A stretch of 64,000 nt of DNA from PoT sp049331405 (GCF_049331405.1 NZ_CP186274.1:2170001-2234000), one strand, 5' to 3'. Shown: positions 44,167-54,531, counted from the stretch's first letter. Program-made: numbers and translations. Notes: generated by a model from the letters alone, not told the origin.

Positions 44167-45141
44167 TCATCGGATCGCGTGGACGAGCTTGTCCCGGCCC
44201 AGCGACTTGGCGAGGTACAAAGCCTTGTCCGCTTGCTCGAGCACCTGGGCGGCCGTGACGTCCTCGTCCGGGACGGTCGTCGCGAGCCCGGCGCTCACGG
44301 TGAGGATGCCCCCGCCGACGGGCGAGGCCGGGTGCGGGAGTTGCAACTCACGAACCTTCATCTGGATGTCTCGAACGACCCTCGCCGCCGGGTCCACCCC
44401 CCTGTGCGGCAGGATGAGCGCGAACTCTTCGCCCCCATAGCGACAGGCGAAGTGCTCCTCGCCGTTCAAACTGGACGCGATGACCTGGGCGATCAGGCGG
44501 AGGCAGTCGTCGCCGGCCAGATGCCCCTCGCGGTCGTTGAATTGCTTGAAGAAGTCGATGTCGAGGATGGCGACCGAGAGGAAGCTGCGGGCCCGGAGGT
44601 GGGCCGACCATTCCCTCCCGAAGGTATTGTCGAACGCACGTCGATTGGGGATCCCCGTCAGGCCGTCGTGATTCGCCTGGAACTCCAGGGAGCGATTCAT
44701 GTCCATGACCATGAGCTCGCTCAGCTTCCTCCGCGTGATGTTGTCGTGGCAGACGACCACATATACCTCGCCGTCCATCGCGAATCGCGAGGCCCTGACG
44801 GTGAACCACCTGCGCTCGCTCGGGGAATGGCAGGGATACTCGAGCTCGAAATCGGGAACCCTCCCCGCCAACACGTCCCGGATGCCCTCCGCCGCCTGTG
44901 CACCCTCCTCGGCGTCGTTGCCCGAGGCCTCGTCGCATGTCCTGAGGTAATCGACGCCCGGACCACACCGGTCCGCGTCCAGCCCGTTGGCGAATGCGAA
45001 TTGGTCCCATGCCCGGTTCACGGAGACGATGACGCCCTCGCGGTCGAGGATCGCGATGTGCCCCAAGAGGGAATCGATCGTCTTCTGGAAGAACTCTCGC
45101 GAGTCCGAGGGCGGGAGCACAGTGCGGTCTGCCATTGGCAT
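44167..45141 (-). CDS. PAS-GGDEF diguanylate cyclase
   Basis: A protein of about 324 residues that makes cyclic di-GMP from two GTP. A PAS domain (about residues 15-145; LLGHIAILDREGVIVSVNRAW, ending at VVCHDNITRRKLSE) is followed by the GGDEF domain with DHDGLTGIPNRRAFD-type entry (ANHDGLTGIPNRRAF), DIDFFKQFND and the active site variant GGEEF (RYGGEEFALILP). No EAL domain and no membrane segment. I chose the ATG at 45141; the frame is open to 45201. No partner gene is adjacent. PAS ligand unknown. Confidence 0.92.
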   Translation of the reverse strand: MPMADRTVLPPSDSREFFQKTIDSLLGHIAILDREGVIVSVNRAWDQFAFANGLDADRCGPGVDYLRTCDEASGNDAEEGAQAAEGIRDVLAGRVPDFELEYPCHSPSERRWFTVRASRFAMDGEVYVVVCHDNITRRKLSELMVMDMNRSLEFQANHDGLTGIPNRRAFDNTFGREWSAHLRARSFLSVAILDIDFFKQFNDREGHLAGDDCLRLIAQVIASSLNGEEHFACRYGGEEFALILPHRGVDPAARVVRDIQMKVRELQLPHPASPVGGGILTVSAGLATTVPDEDVTAAQVLEQADKALYLAKSLGRDKLVHAIR

Positions 45142-45668
45142 GATCGTCGGCTTCGTGCAGAGCGATCCTCGATGGCCGAGACCACCCCCCACCGCAAACA
45201 TAGACGCCTCGCGAGGGTCGTAACTCCCATGGCGAGGCGAAATACCTTGATCTTCACCAAGGTATCTTGGTTCGGTGCGGTCACGAAAGCGCCGTGGGTC
45301 AACGAGTTACGTTAGAGTAGCTCGTTTGTGACATTTCAGCAAGTTGCACCGACCATGAGGTGACAGAAGCAAGGGCCGGTGCCCATGGGCACCACCCTTG
45401 AGGCGACGGTCTTCGTCAGCCCGGTTGCTACCAGGGCGACGCATCCGCCAGAAGCTCCAGCTACCAGTCCCTGCCGGGGTAGGCTGGCCCGGCGTCGCAG
45501 CTCGTGCACGACGGCCTTCAACTCCTGATCGTAGAGAGAGACCCGGACAGCCGCCCATCCTGCTCCATGACCTCTCTCAGGAGACCATGGACGAACTCCC
45601 AGGCTATCCCGCGGGTCTCCCTCTTCGGGACGTTCAGGGCCTTGCGGAGCTCCTCGGCCCGCCCTGGA
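45142..45668. other. Region without a supported gene, possible gene remnant
   Basis: On the minus strand an open frame ending at 45336 contains a protein-like stretch (LYDQELKAVVHELRRRASL), and another frame just upstream contains EELRKALNVPKRETRGI. They may be parts of one degraded gene downstream of the ABC permease. I do not recognise it and do not call it as a gene. Confidence 0.3.
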
Positions 45669-48616
45669 TCAGGCCGCGGCCCTTCCCGCCTGGAGCAGCT
45701 TCAGGGGCTCCGCCCTGCCGGTCCGGTAGGCCGGCCACAGCGAGGCGAGGAAGCAGAGGCCGAGCGTGATCGCGAAGCCGACCGCGAGCTTCGACCAGGG
45801 GATGATCAGGGGCGTGTGCTGGCCGCCACGTATGTTGATGTAACGGGTGACTCCCGTCCCGCAGTAGCCGGCCATCGCCCCGAAGCCCAGGCTCAGGACG
45901 CAGACGACCACTCCGATCAGGAAGGTCTCCGCCACGATCAGCTTGAAGAGCCCCAGGCGAGTCACGCCGAGCGCCCGCAGCACTCCCATGTCCCAGCGTC
46001 GGGCCCGGATCGAGGACAGGACGGTGTTCACCAGGCCGAGCGAGGTGACCAGGAGCGTAATCAGAGGGAGTTCGCTCAGAGCCCAGATAATGTTGTCGGC
46101 ACGCTGGCGGATCTGGGTCCTGACGCCCTCCGCGGACCGGAGCGTGACCGATGCCGCGGGCATCCTCCGGGGCCCCGGGGGTTGCCGCATGCCCTCCGGT
46201 GTCGGCTCCGCCGCCGCCCTATGATCGGAGCCGCTCTTCGCGATGACTTCGAGGTTTGCCTTGATCTGGTCCTCCGAGCGGGCCCCGGACGTGTCCCCCC
46301 AGAACATGGAGATCCGGTCGACCTTGAAGTCGGACTTGATCCTCTCGTACGGTGCGAACATCAGCCCCGCCGCCCGGCCCCGGCGAAAGCCGACCTTCGT
46401 CATCCAGTGCCATCCGGGCATCGAGACCACGCCGGCGATCTCGTACTCGAGGGGGTGGGCGGGGCCGCCCGGGGGGATCACCCCGAACTTATCCCCGAGG
46501 TGCAGGCCCGACTCCCTCGCGAAGTGATCCGGCACGAGGCAGGCCCGGCCGCCCCGCTTGAGGCGGGCGATGGCATCGGCACGAGTCCCTTCGGCGTATC
46601 CGAAGTCGAACACGGGATCGTCGCCCCCGAAGGCCGCCTCGGGATCCACCCCGATCATCACGCAGTTGTCCTGGCGGGTGGACGAGGCTCGAACCTTGTA
46701 GCCCGTCGGATCCCCCTCGAACTTCGCCTGCTTGACGGCCAGGGGGAGGAACCGCTCGGGGACCAGCCCCGGGACGTGCCGGACCGCGTCGACTTCCGAC
46801 TCGGGGACGCCGGCCGGGCCCATCGAGACCACGAGATCGGGCGACCAGTCTCCCGGGGTGAAGGGGGCGAGCATGGAATAGCCCCAGGTCTGCATGGCGA
46901 CGAAGAGGCCCAGGCCGATCGTCATGGCGACGGCGGTGCCGACTGTCCTGCCCATGTTCGACGAGAGCTGCGTGGCGAGGAGCCGACCGTTCAGGCCGAG
47001 GCACCTCGCCAGGATCGGGCCCAGGAGCCGCTCGGTGGCCGCGACGACAGATGGGGCCAGCATCACGAAGCCGATCGCCATGGCCGTGCAGCCGACCGCG
47101 GCCGAGATCCCGTACCGCGCCGTGTCCGGCATCGGCACGAAGAAGACGACGAGCGGATTGACCGCGATCAGCAGGAGGCCCGCGGCGGCGAGCAGGGCCG
47201 AGAGCCGCCGGGAGGCGAGGGCCGGACGGGGGACCATCGCCTCGAGCGGCGCCACGCGGGTCGCCCGCCATGCGGGCAGGATGGAGGCCGCTAGCGATCC
47301 CCCCAGTGCGCACGCCCCGGAGAGCAGGACGCTCCAGGTCCCCAGGGTCGCCCCCTCGGAGACGGACTCCGGCCGAATCCTGGCCATCGCGACGATCAGC
47401 CCCCGGCCGGCGAGTAGGCCGCCCCCCCAGCCGACCAGGCCCAGCATGACCCCTTCGAGGACGACCATCAGCGCGACCTGGCCCCTCGAAAGGGCCACGG
47501 CCCGGAGCATGGCGAATTGCCTGATCCGCTCGTCGACCCCCATGCTCAGGGTCGTGAAGATGATGAACAGCGCGGCCAGCAGCGAGATCCCCATGGCCGA
47601 GTAGGCCTGGATGCGTAGAGTCTCGAACGTCGTGCTGTCGTCGACCTCGCTGTCGACGCTCTGCGGCGTCCGGATCTGCATCGAGGGCTCCCGCTTCGCG
47701 AGGGGGATGCCCCAACGGGCGAGGAAATCATCGGCCTTGGCCCCGGACCTGAGCACAATACCCGCATAGCTCGGCCGGAGCGGCGCGACCGAGGCCGCCC
47801 TGGCGACCTCCTTGGGCACGTAGAGGGCATGACTCGCCGGTCCACCCTGGAGCGCACCCTCACGCGACGGGGGCAGACCGACCATGAACTTGGGCCCGGG
47901 CAGCCGCTTGGGCTGCTCGACGATCCCGACGACCTTGATCTTGAGCGGGCCCGCCCCCCTCGCAGCGCCGAACCCGCCCGCACCGGCCGAGACCTCCTCC
48001 CCGACCTTGATCCCCAGCTGATCGGCCGAGTCCCTGGTGATCGCGCCCTCCTTGAGCCCCGGGGAGGCGGGGTCGAACCAGCGCCCTTCGAGCACGCGGT
48101 GGAGCGGCTCCTTGGAGTCGGTGCCGACGAGGATCGGCGACCGGGCGAGCGTCCTGAGCTGGGACTTGCCCCCCATGATGATCGGGCCGGACGCGGGCGG
48201 GGCCCCGGCGTCAGCTGTGGCGGGAGGTCCGGCAAGCCGTCTGCCAGCCCCGATCGGGTCGGCGGCGAGCCCGGCTTCGAAACCCTCGACGGGGTCTCGA
48301 AGACGGGGTCGACCAGCGCGACTGCGGGGTCGCGGCGGATCTCCTCGAGCAGTTCGTCCTGGATGCGGGGCACAGGCCGCCCTTCCGCGAAGCTTTGGGC
48401 GTCGCGTGCTGGGACCAGGAGCATCTCGTAGCGGCCGACGTATTCCTCGCCGAGGTTGCCGAATTCCCCGACCATGGCGTCATAGCCGCTGACGACCCAG
48501 ACCACGATGCAGGCCGCCGCGATCGTGGAGAGGCTCGTGAGCAGGACGCGGCCGGGATGCCTGGTCGCCTGTGCCAGGGCCAGCTTGGCGACGATCCGGA
48601 GTTCGTCTCGGGTCAT
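45669..48616 (-). pseudogene. FtsX/MacB-like ABC transporter permease, frameshifted
   Basis: Together two frames make a permease of about 980 residues. The first frame, from the ATG at 48616, gives a membrane helix and the start of an extracytoplasmic domain (LSTIAAACIVVWVVSGYD ... ALVDPVFETP). Near 48285-48300 the coding sense moves to the next frame, which continues as EGFEAGLAADPIGAG and then, from 48176, as an 835-residue frame with two FtsX cores (ISLLAALFIIFTTLSMGVDER; LPLITLLVTSLGLVNTVLSSI) and a C-terminal helix. One inserted or lost base would explain it; sequencing error is possible. It starts 6 bp after the ABC ATPase stop and would pair with it to drive extrusion across the inner membrane. 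Confidence 0.8.
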
Positions 48617-48622
48617 GGTCGG

Positions 48623-49438
48623 TCAGGCCTCCGCCTTGGTCGGTGCATTGACGACATCCTGGTAATGGGCGGCCAGGGATTGGGCATCCTTGAAGTCGGC
48701 CGTGCGGAACTCGGAGAGGACATGGCCATCCTTCATGACCACCACGCGCTCGGCCCAGACGGCCACGCTCGGCTCGTGGGTCACGACTGCGATCGTGCGG
48801 TTCTGCTCCTCGGAGAGCTCGCGCAGCAGCCTGCAGATATTCTGTCCGGACATGGAGTCGAGGCTGCCGGTCGGCTCGTCGGCGAGGACCAGGGCCGGGT
48901 CGGCGATCAGCGCCCGGGCGATGGCCGTACGCTGCTGCTCGCCGCCGCTGAGGGCGTCGGGCCGGTGGCGACGCCTGTGCATGAGACCGAGGCGTTCGAG
49001 GAGCGGTCCCAGTTGCTGGGCGGCGAGGTCGCGCCGGCCCTCGGTCAGGAGCGTCAGTGTGATGTTCTCCTCGGCGGTCAAGGTCGGGATCAGGTTGAAG
49101 GCCTGGAAGACCAGGCCGATCCTGCGCCGTCGGAAATGCGTGAGCCTGGAATCGGACAGCGTGGCGAGGTCGACCCCGTCGATCTCGACGCGGCCGGCCT
49201 CCGGCCGGGTCAGCCCGGCCATCACGTGGAGGAGCGTGCTCTTGCCCGAGCCGCTCGCGCCCATGATGGCGACGAACTCGCCTTGCCCGATCGTCAGGCT
49301 GACGTCCTTGATGGCCTCGACCTGGGAATCCCCCTGGCGGAATCGCTTCGTCACCCCCTCGACGCGTACCGGGGTGATGGTCGCCGCTTCGCGTGCGGGC
49401 GCCGGGGATAGGGGCGATGTCGACATGGTGCTCGTCAT
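48623..49438 (-). CDS. ABC transporter ATP-binding protein (LolD/MacB type)
   Basis: A 271-residue ATPase of the FtsE/LolD/MacB class. Walker A GASGSGKST, Q-loop VFQAFNLIPTLTAEEN, signature LSGGEQQR, Walker B ALVLADEPTGSLD and switch histidine VVTHEPS are all present. The N-terminal 25 residues are a variable Ser/Pro/Ala extension. It follows the small lipoprotein gene by 30 bp and precedes the FtsX-type permease by 6 bp, so it belongs to an operon of DUF1559 protein, lipoprotein, ATPase and permease, an arrangement I associate with planctomycetes. It likely powers a mechanotransmission-type exporter or lipoprotein-release system. Confidence 0.93.
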   Translation of the reverse strand: MTSTMSTSPLSPAPAREAATITPVRVEGVTKRFRQGDSQVEAIKDVSLTIGQGEFVAIMGASGSGKSTLLHVMAGLTRPEAGRVEIDGVDLATLSDSRLTHFRRRRIGLVFQAFNLIPTLTAEENITLTLLTEGRRDLAAQQLGPLLERLGLMHRRRHRPDALSGGEQQRTAIARALIADPALVLADEPTGSLDSMSGQNICRLLRELSEEQNRTIAVVTHEPSVAVWAERVVVMKDGHVLSEFRTADFKDAQSLAAHYQDVVNAPTKAEA

Positions 49439-49468
49439 TCTGGTCGTCCCGTTGGTGTCCGTCGGATC

Positions 49469-49906
49469 TCAACGCCTGGTCTTGAGCTGGAGCGTGGGGA
49501 TCTCGTTCTCCCCCTCCTTGATCGTTGCCCTGAGGCCCGAGTTCTGCGGATTGCTGTAGCCGCCGCGCAGGCGATCGGGGCCGTCGACTTCCTCGCCGTG
49601 GTCCACCGTGATGGCCGGCCAGATGACCGACAGCGAATACTCGCCCGCGGGCGCTCCGTCCTCGGCGAAGAGCGTCGTCGGCCGGAACGTCCCGTCGTCG
49701 CCCGAGACCGCGTAAGGGGCGGATGAGCCGCCCGCGGATCTCGACGGATGGAAGGAGATGCGGGCCTTGGCGGCGGGCTTGCCGTCGACGAGGACCTTGC
49801 CAGAGACCGGGTAGACCGCCGGCCCGGCCTCATCCGGCCCTCCGCACCCGGGGGCGAGGGCCAGGATCGCGGCGACCATGGCCGTGCGCGAGACATCGGG
49901 AATCAT
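49469..49906 (-). CDS. Small lipoprotein with transthyretin/carboxypeptidase-regulatory-like fold
   Basis: A 145-residue lipoprotein. The signal peptide ends in a lipobox (ILALAPGCGG). The mature part begins with VYPVSGKVLVDGKPAAKARISFHP, the usual opening of planctomycete carboxypeptidase-regulatory-like domains, and continues as a small beta sandwich (GEYSLSVIW). The ATG at 49906 has GAGGAGG at ideal distance; the open frame extends further but runs into the upstream gene. It is second in the operon after the DUF1559 gene. Proteins of this pair are frequently found together; their function is unknown. Confidence 0.87.
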   Translation of the reverse strand: MIPDVSRTAMVAAILALAPGCGGPDEAGPAVYPVSGKVLVDGKPAAKARISFHPSRSAGGSSAPYAVSGDDGTFRPTTLFAEDGAPAGEYSLSVIWPAITVDHGEEVDGPDRLRGGYSNPQNSGLRATIKEGENEIPTLQLKTRR

Positions 49907-49949
49907 CGAGTTCGACCCTCCTCGGGTTGATCGGGTGAGGCCGTTCGGC

Positions 49950-50870
49950 TCAATAATCGGAAGCAGAGAGGGGCTCGCCGCCGTCCCTGGTGGCCAGGGC
50001 GAAGACGATCCGCACCGCCGCCGTCTCCTTGAGGAACCGGACGCTCCCGTCGCAAAAGCCGACGTTGGCACCCCCCGGATGGAACCCATAGATCCCCTGG
50101 CCGTTGTTGCAGTTGACGGCGCAGGCCCAGCCGGCGGACTTGCCGTCGGCCGCGTAACCCTGATAGGTGAAGTGGGAATAGGACGCCCAGCAGTCCCACC
50201 AGTAGACGTTGGTCAGCCCGGTGACGTTGGGCTGCTTCTTCCACCCTTTCAGATACCAGTCGGGGCGGCCCGCCTGCTCGTGGACGATGGTCGTCTGCGA
50301 GGTCCCGTCGGTGATCGCGGCGATCGGTTGATACTGACCCGCCCGCAGCAGGACGGGATTGCCCGCCGCGCCATTGACCTGATACTGCGTGTTGAGCAGG
50401 TGGTTCGCCTTGTAGTCGCCTACGGTCCCCCTCGTGCCATACGAGGTCGAACCCAGGGCCAGGGCGACGTCGTGGATGCCCAGCGGCCCGGACGGGCAGG
50501 AGAAGACCTGGAGCCCGCAGTGCGAGACCGTCTGGTTGTCGAAGTCGTAGAAGTTCCTGTTGAGGTTGAAGGCGTTGAAGAGGACCTGCTGCTCGAGGAA
50601 CGGTATCAGGTTGACGCACCAGCCATAGTTCGGCGTCTCGGTGCGGACGGGCGGGAACCCGTTGTAGTTGTTGTGGTGGTTGTGGAATGACAGGAGAATC
50701 TGCTTGATGTTGTTTGTGCACTGGGTGCGGCGGGCGGCCTCTCTGGCGGCCTGCACGGCGGGCAGGAGCAGACCGATCAGCACGGCGATGATCGCGATGA
50801 CGACGAGCAGCTCGATCAGCGTGAAGGCTTTGCGGCGGCCGGCTCCAAATCCGGTAAGTTGGAGAATCAT
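49950..50870 (-). CDS. DUF1559 prepilin-like protein
   Basis: A 306-residue protein of the large planctomycete DUF1559 family. The type IV prepilin-like N-terminus is RRKAFTLIELLVVIAIIAVLIG followed by LLLPAVQAAREAARR; cleavage would occur before Phe of FTLIE. The C-terminal half has the family-typical H-x-G-G-x-N and FCDGSVRFLKE motifs. The ATG at 50870 has AAGGA upstream; the frame is open to 50960. It is the first gene of the operon with the lipoprotein, ATPase and permease. DUF1559 proteins are thought to be pseudopilins or surface proteins; a specific role here is unknown. Confidence 0.93.
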   Translation of the reverse strand: MILQLTGFGAGRRKAFTLIELLVVIAIIAVLIGLLLPAVQAAREAARRTQCTNNIKQILLSFHNHHNNYNGFPPVRTETPNYGWCVNLIPFLEQQVLFNAFNLNRNFYDFDNQTVSHCGLQVFSCPSGPLGIHDVALALGSTSYGTRGTVGDYKANHLLNTQYQVNGAAGNPVLLRAGQYQPIAAITDGTSQTTIVHEQAGRPDWYLKGWKKQPNVTGLTNVYWWDCWASYSHFTYQGYAADGKSAGWACAVNCNNGQGIYGFHPGGANVGFCDGSVRFLKETAAVRIVFALATRDGGEPLSASDY

Positions 50871-51636
50871 GGAGGGAGGCATCCTTGGTTGGCGGAGTGA
50901 ACTCGCGGAGCTGGCCGTGCTCCCAAGCAATTCGCGAACCAAGTCGCGTAGCTGACTCAAGTGCCGACTATGGAATCCTTTACAGCCTCCTGGGGCGTTA
51001 ATAATGTGAAGGATATGGACAGTTCTTAGCCAGATCTGGACACAAGCTGTCCGGCGACGCGATCCTGATGTCTTCGAAGGTCAGCAAGCCTAAAGCCACA
51101 AACCAGGCGATCCTCGACGGCGCCGATTATCGGCGAGTCGAGCATCGAAAAGGCGTGGGGCGAGCCAGGACTTCCGGACCTTGCTCATGCATTAATTCAA
51201 AGTTAATCGATCTTATACAAGTGGGCGAGTTTGGACGAACAAGACATGAGTCTTCCTCTCGCCTCGCATGGAAAGGCCCCCGAATTAATGGAGAGGGCCG
51301 AGGCAGGTTGCAGCAGGATAAATGGTACTCAGGCCTCGCGGTTCAGTCTCTTCCGCGCGAGCAGGAGGTCCACGCCGGCCGCGCAGTCGAAGGCGAACGG
51401 CGGCGGTTCGGGAACCGGGGTGAGTTTGGCGAGGAATTTCGCGTCGTTATTCGGGGCTCACAACTGGAAGTAGCCACGATAGCTCGTGGCGAATTGGCAA
51501 TTGCCGTAACAGCGAGAGGTGGGAGTGAGGGCGAAATCGCTCTCCAAGTCTTGGCCGCTGAAGCAGGGCGCAAAATCTCGAAAAGAACGAATCTGAGGAC
51601 GCGGGTATGTCTCGGCTGAAACCGATGTGGCTAAGC
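50871..51636. other. Region without a supported gene
   Basis: About 770 bases. A plus-strand frame at 51068-51619 and a minus-strand frame at 51343-51573 both lack ribosome binding sites and ordered protein composition. The promoter of the DUF1559 operon should lie at the left end, around 50880-51010. Confidence 0.4.
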
Positions 51637-51825
51637 CTAATCGTCCCGGGGTAGCGAGGTCTTGCCGACTCCCGCGACGCTGACGCTCATCGATGCGATA
51701 TTCGCGAGCTTGGAATTGACCGTGGTGACGTTGTCGGTGTCGCCCGTGCCCGCGAGCGTGATCAGGGAGTTGCTAAACGGCGTACCGAAGAGGACGCCCG
51801 AACTCGACCCTGTACAGACGCACAT
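51637..51825 (-). CDS. Small hypothetical protein (62 residues)
   Basis: A 62-residue frame with an excellent Shine-Dalgarno (AAGGAGG, 9 bases before the ATG at 51825). It begins MCVCTGSSSGVLFG and is rich in Gly, Ser, Thr and Val, with NSLITLAGTGDTDNVTTVN in the middle. I do not recognise a family. The longer frame to 51969 has no such start signal and its extra part is Arg/Pro-rich, so I prefer the short version. No obvious partner. Confidence 0.55.
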   Translation of the reverse strand: MCVCTGSSSGVLFGTPFSNSLITLAGTGDTDNVTTVNSKLANIASMSVSVAGVGKTSLPRDD

Positions 51826-52138
51826 GACGAGAGCCCTCCTTGAATGCCCGACTCGACTTCGGAGGCGAATCATGGGGACACGTGCTCGCGGACGTAAAGC
51901 CAGTGGAATACTGACGTGAAAAAGAAAAAAACCACTCAACACCAGTGCGGAGATCGCTCGAAACTCCACAATCGATCGGGATCCCTGGGCCTCATTGCAT
52001 TAACCAGGTTTGATAGAATGTTGCCCATGGCCAACCACGCATCAGCGATCACTTGTTGAATTCGGCATGCCGCTTGCGAATGAAGGCGGGGACATCCTAC
52101 AACTCGGAAAACCCAACCTATCAGCGAGCTCATCACCC
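51826..52138. other. Intergenic region upstream of the AI-2E-type permease
   Basis: About 310 bases between divergent genes, less GC-rich than its surroundings. Promoters for both neighbours probably lie here. Upstream in-frame extension of the permease begins at 52010 but is not protein-like. Confidence 0.4.
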
Positions 52139-53962
52139 ATGCCTTCGTCCCGGAAGCTATCGTCTTCCGCCGATCCCTTTCGGCTGACATTCTTGATCTT
52201 CGCGATCATCGCCTTCATGTACTTCACCGGCGAGGTACTGAAGCCGCTGGCCCTCTCGGTGCTCCTCTGCTTCGCCCTGACTCCGGCCGTCCGATTGCTG
52301 CAACGCATCGGGCTGCCCCGCGCCCTCTCGGTCGTGCTCACGGTCGTCCTCACACTGGGCCTGCTCGGCGGGATCGGCTACGTCGTGGGCAACCAGCTGA
52401 CCTCGCTCGCGAACCGCCTGCCCAACTACCAGGATAATATCGAGGCCAAGGTCAGGCGGCTCATCAAGCCGGGCCAGCAGACTGCGGCCGACAAGCTCGC
52501 CAACCTGGCCGACAAGGTGACCGCCAAGATCGAGAAGCCGCCCGCCGAAGGGTCCGACGAGGCGGTCCCCATCCAGAAGGTCCAGGTGGTCTCCCAACCT
52601 TCCTTCCAGGAACGCCTCCGGGCGGCCACCGGCCCGTACCTCGAGGCCCTCGGCGTGGGGAGCTTCGTGCTGATCCTGGTCCTGTTCATGCTCATGGGGC
52701 ACAAGGACATCAGCGACCGGATTGTCGGCCTCTTCGGCCGGCGTCAGGTGAACCTGACCACGAAGACGATGGAGGAGATCGGCCAGCGGATCAGCCGCTA
52801 CCTGGCGACCTTCGCGCTGGTCAACTCCGGCTTCGGTTTGGTGATCGGCCTAGGGCTGGCCGCGATCGGGGTACCCTATGCCTTGCTCTGGGGCTGCCTG
52901 GCCGCGATGCTCCGGTTCGTGCCCTACGTCGGGCCGGCCATCGCCTTTATCCTGCCGGTGGTCTTCTCGTTCGCCCACTTCCCCGGATGGACCCAGGTGC
53001 TCGAGGTGCTGGCCCTCTTCGGCGTCGTCGAGGTCGCGCTCAACAGCTTCCTGGAGCCGATCATCTACGGCAAGACCACGGGAGTCTCGGCGCTTGGCCT
53101 TCTCGTCGCGGCGATGTTCTGGACCTGGCTCTGGGGCACGACGGGGCTGCTCCTGTCGACGCCCTTGACCGTCTTCCTGGCCGTCCTCGGCAAATACGTA
53201 CCGAGTCTCCGCTTCTTCGCGACCTTGCTGGGCGAGGAGGTCGAGCTCGAGCCCCACCTCCGGCTCTACCAGAGGCTCGTGGCTTCGGACCAGCCGGGGG
53301 CCGTCGAGGTGGTCGATGCGGCACTCAAGGAGATGTCGCGTGAGGAGCTCTACGACCGGATCCTCATCCCGACCCTGATCCGCGCCGAGTTGGACGCTGC
53401 CCGCGACGAGCTTGACGACGAGGGGCAGGAGTTCGTGTGGGACGTGATCGGCGAGATCCTTGACGGATTCGACGAGGCACCCGAGGACGCGACGGCCGCG
53501 GCAGACGGGAAGGCCAGGCCGGCCCCGAAGCCCAAGGTCCCCAAGTCGATCGCGGTCGTCGGCCTCGCTGCCCAGGACACCTCAGATTCCCTGGCCCTGA
53601 AGATGCTCGGCCAGGTGCTGGAGCCCCTGGGCTGCTCGATGCAGATCATCGAGCCCGCCGACTCTCCCCAGCAGGCCGTCGAGAGCGTCGCCGGGCTAGC
53701 CCCGGGGCTGATCGTCGTCTCGCACATCCCCCCGGAAGGCTTGTCGACGGCCCGCGTCCTGGTGAGGCAATTGCGGACCCGGTTCCCGGACACCCCGCTC
53801 GTCGTGGGACGCTGGGGCGAGACGGGCGGGGCCGCGTCGGCCGCCGAGCGTCTCGTGAGCCTCGGCGCCACCCGGGTCGATTTTAGCATGGCCGACGCCC
53901 GCGAGGGCATCGCCCGGCTGACGAAACCCTCGCGCCGGAAGGCCTCGCGGCGAGGCCGGTGA
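52139..53962 (+). CDS. AI-2E family (DUF20) membrane transporter with C-terminal extension
   Basis: A 607-residue protein. The first about 370 residues form the AI-2E/DUF20 permease: two early helices (FRLTFLIFAIIAFMYFTGEV, LALSVLLCFALTPAV), the hydrophilic middle domain, then a helix bundle including FVPYVGPAIAFILPVV and EVALNSFLEPIIYGKTTGVS, the family signature. A soluble acidic segment follows, then after about residue 460 a domain with alternating strands and helices (KSIAVVGLAAQDTSDSLAL ... PLVVGRWGETGG ... LGATRVDFSM) that looks like a Rossmann or B12-binding-like fold lacking the cobalamin histidine. Family members transport small signals or ions. The ATG at 52139 is one of several candidates. 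It stands alone. Confidence 0.85.
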   Translation: MPSSRKLSSSADPFRLTFLIFAIIAFMYFTGEVLKPLALSVLLCFALTPAVRLLQRIGLPRALSVVLTVVLTLGLLGGIGYVVGNQLTSLANRLPNYQDNIEAKVRRLIKPGQQTAADKLANLADKVTAKIEKPPAEGSDEAVPIQKVQVVSQPSFQERLRAATGPYLEALGVGSFVLILVLFMLMGHKDISDRIVGLFGRRQVNLTTKTMEEIGQRISRYLATFALVNSGFGLVIGLGLAAIGVPYALLWGCLAAMLRFVPYVGPAIAFILPVVFSFAHFPGWTQVLEVLALFGVVEVALNSFLEPIIYGKTTGVSALGLLVAAMFWTWLWGTTGLLLSTPLTVFLAVLGKYVPSLRFFATLLGEEVELEPHLRLYQRLVASDQPGAVEVVDAALKEMSREELYDRILIPTLIRAELDAARDELDDEGQEFVWDVIGEILDGFDEAPEDATAAADGKARPAPKPKVPKSIAVVGLAAQDTSDSLALKMLGQVLEPLGCSMQIIEPADSPQQAVESVAGLAPGLIVVSHIPPEGLSTARVLVRQLRTRFPDTPLVVGRWGETGGAASAAERLVSLGATRVDFSMADAREGIARLTKPSRRKASRRGR

Positions 53963-54060
53963 CGCGATCTTCGTGGAGGACTTCCGCCCGCCAAAGGCCT
54001 GAACCAATCCCTGGCGAGGTCCGCTCGTCGGACTTCGCCAGGTGTCCAAGGGCACCGGCC

Positions 54061-54267
54061 TCATCGCCTCGTAGCGGATTCATCGAGGAGCCTCCGGACG
54101 GCGGCCGACCAGGCGTCGTCCTCCGTCTGCCCCGAGCCCAACGACGCTGCTGCCGCGTCGCCCGACGGATGGATGGTCCACCGGGCCATCCCGGCCCCGC
54201 TCGAGCTATCGCTCCTGGCCTGGGCCGCCGGATACACCATCAGGACGTCCGCCTTATCACTCTGCAT
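54061..54267 (-). CDS. Small hypothetical protein
   Basis: A 68-residue frame starting MQSDKADVLMVYPAAQ and ending EDDAWSAAVRRLLDESATRR. It has a helix-friendly C-terminus and reasonable codon use. The frame is open to 54381 but the extra N-terminal part is Pro/Arg-rich. It is convergent with the AI-2E-type gene. No family recognised. Confidence 0.45.
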   Translation of the reverse strand: MQSDKADVLMVYPAAQARSDSSSGAGMARWTIHPSGDAAAASLGSGQTEDDAWSAAVRRLLDESATRR

Positions 54268-54531
54268 GGGATTTGTCCCGTGTCGCGGTCGTGCCTGCGT
54301 GGGACGGCCCGCACCCTTGGGCCGACATCTCGGCCCGTCGAGGGAAGACGACGCAGTCTCTGAATACTTAGGTGCGCTCACTTCGGACTCTTAAACCAGG
54401 CGAGTGGTAATTTCTCGAGGCTCAATACGATTCCCGGGGTGTTGGGGCGTTCGGCATACGGATCCGCTAGGATCGAGGGCCTCGGGCATCTTTGATCGCT
54501 GCTGCCGCGAATGGACCTGCGAGGCCCCATC

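Noticed and set aside
45504..47294. 596-codon open frame on the plus strand
   Set aside because: Antisense to the FtsX-type permease; composition typical of shadow frames and no motif.
51068..51619. 183-codon plus-strand frame
   Set aside because: Basic, low-order composition, no ribosome binding site.
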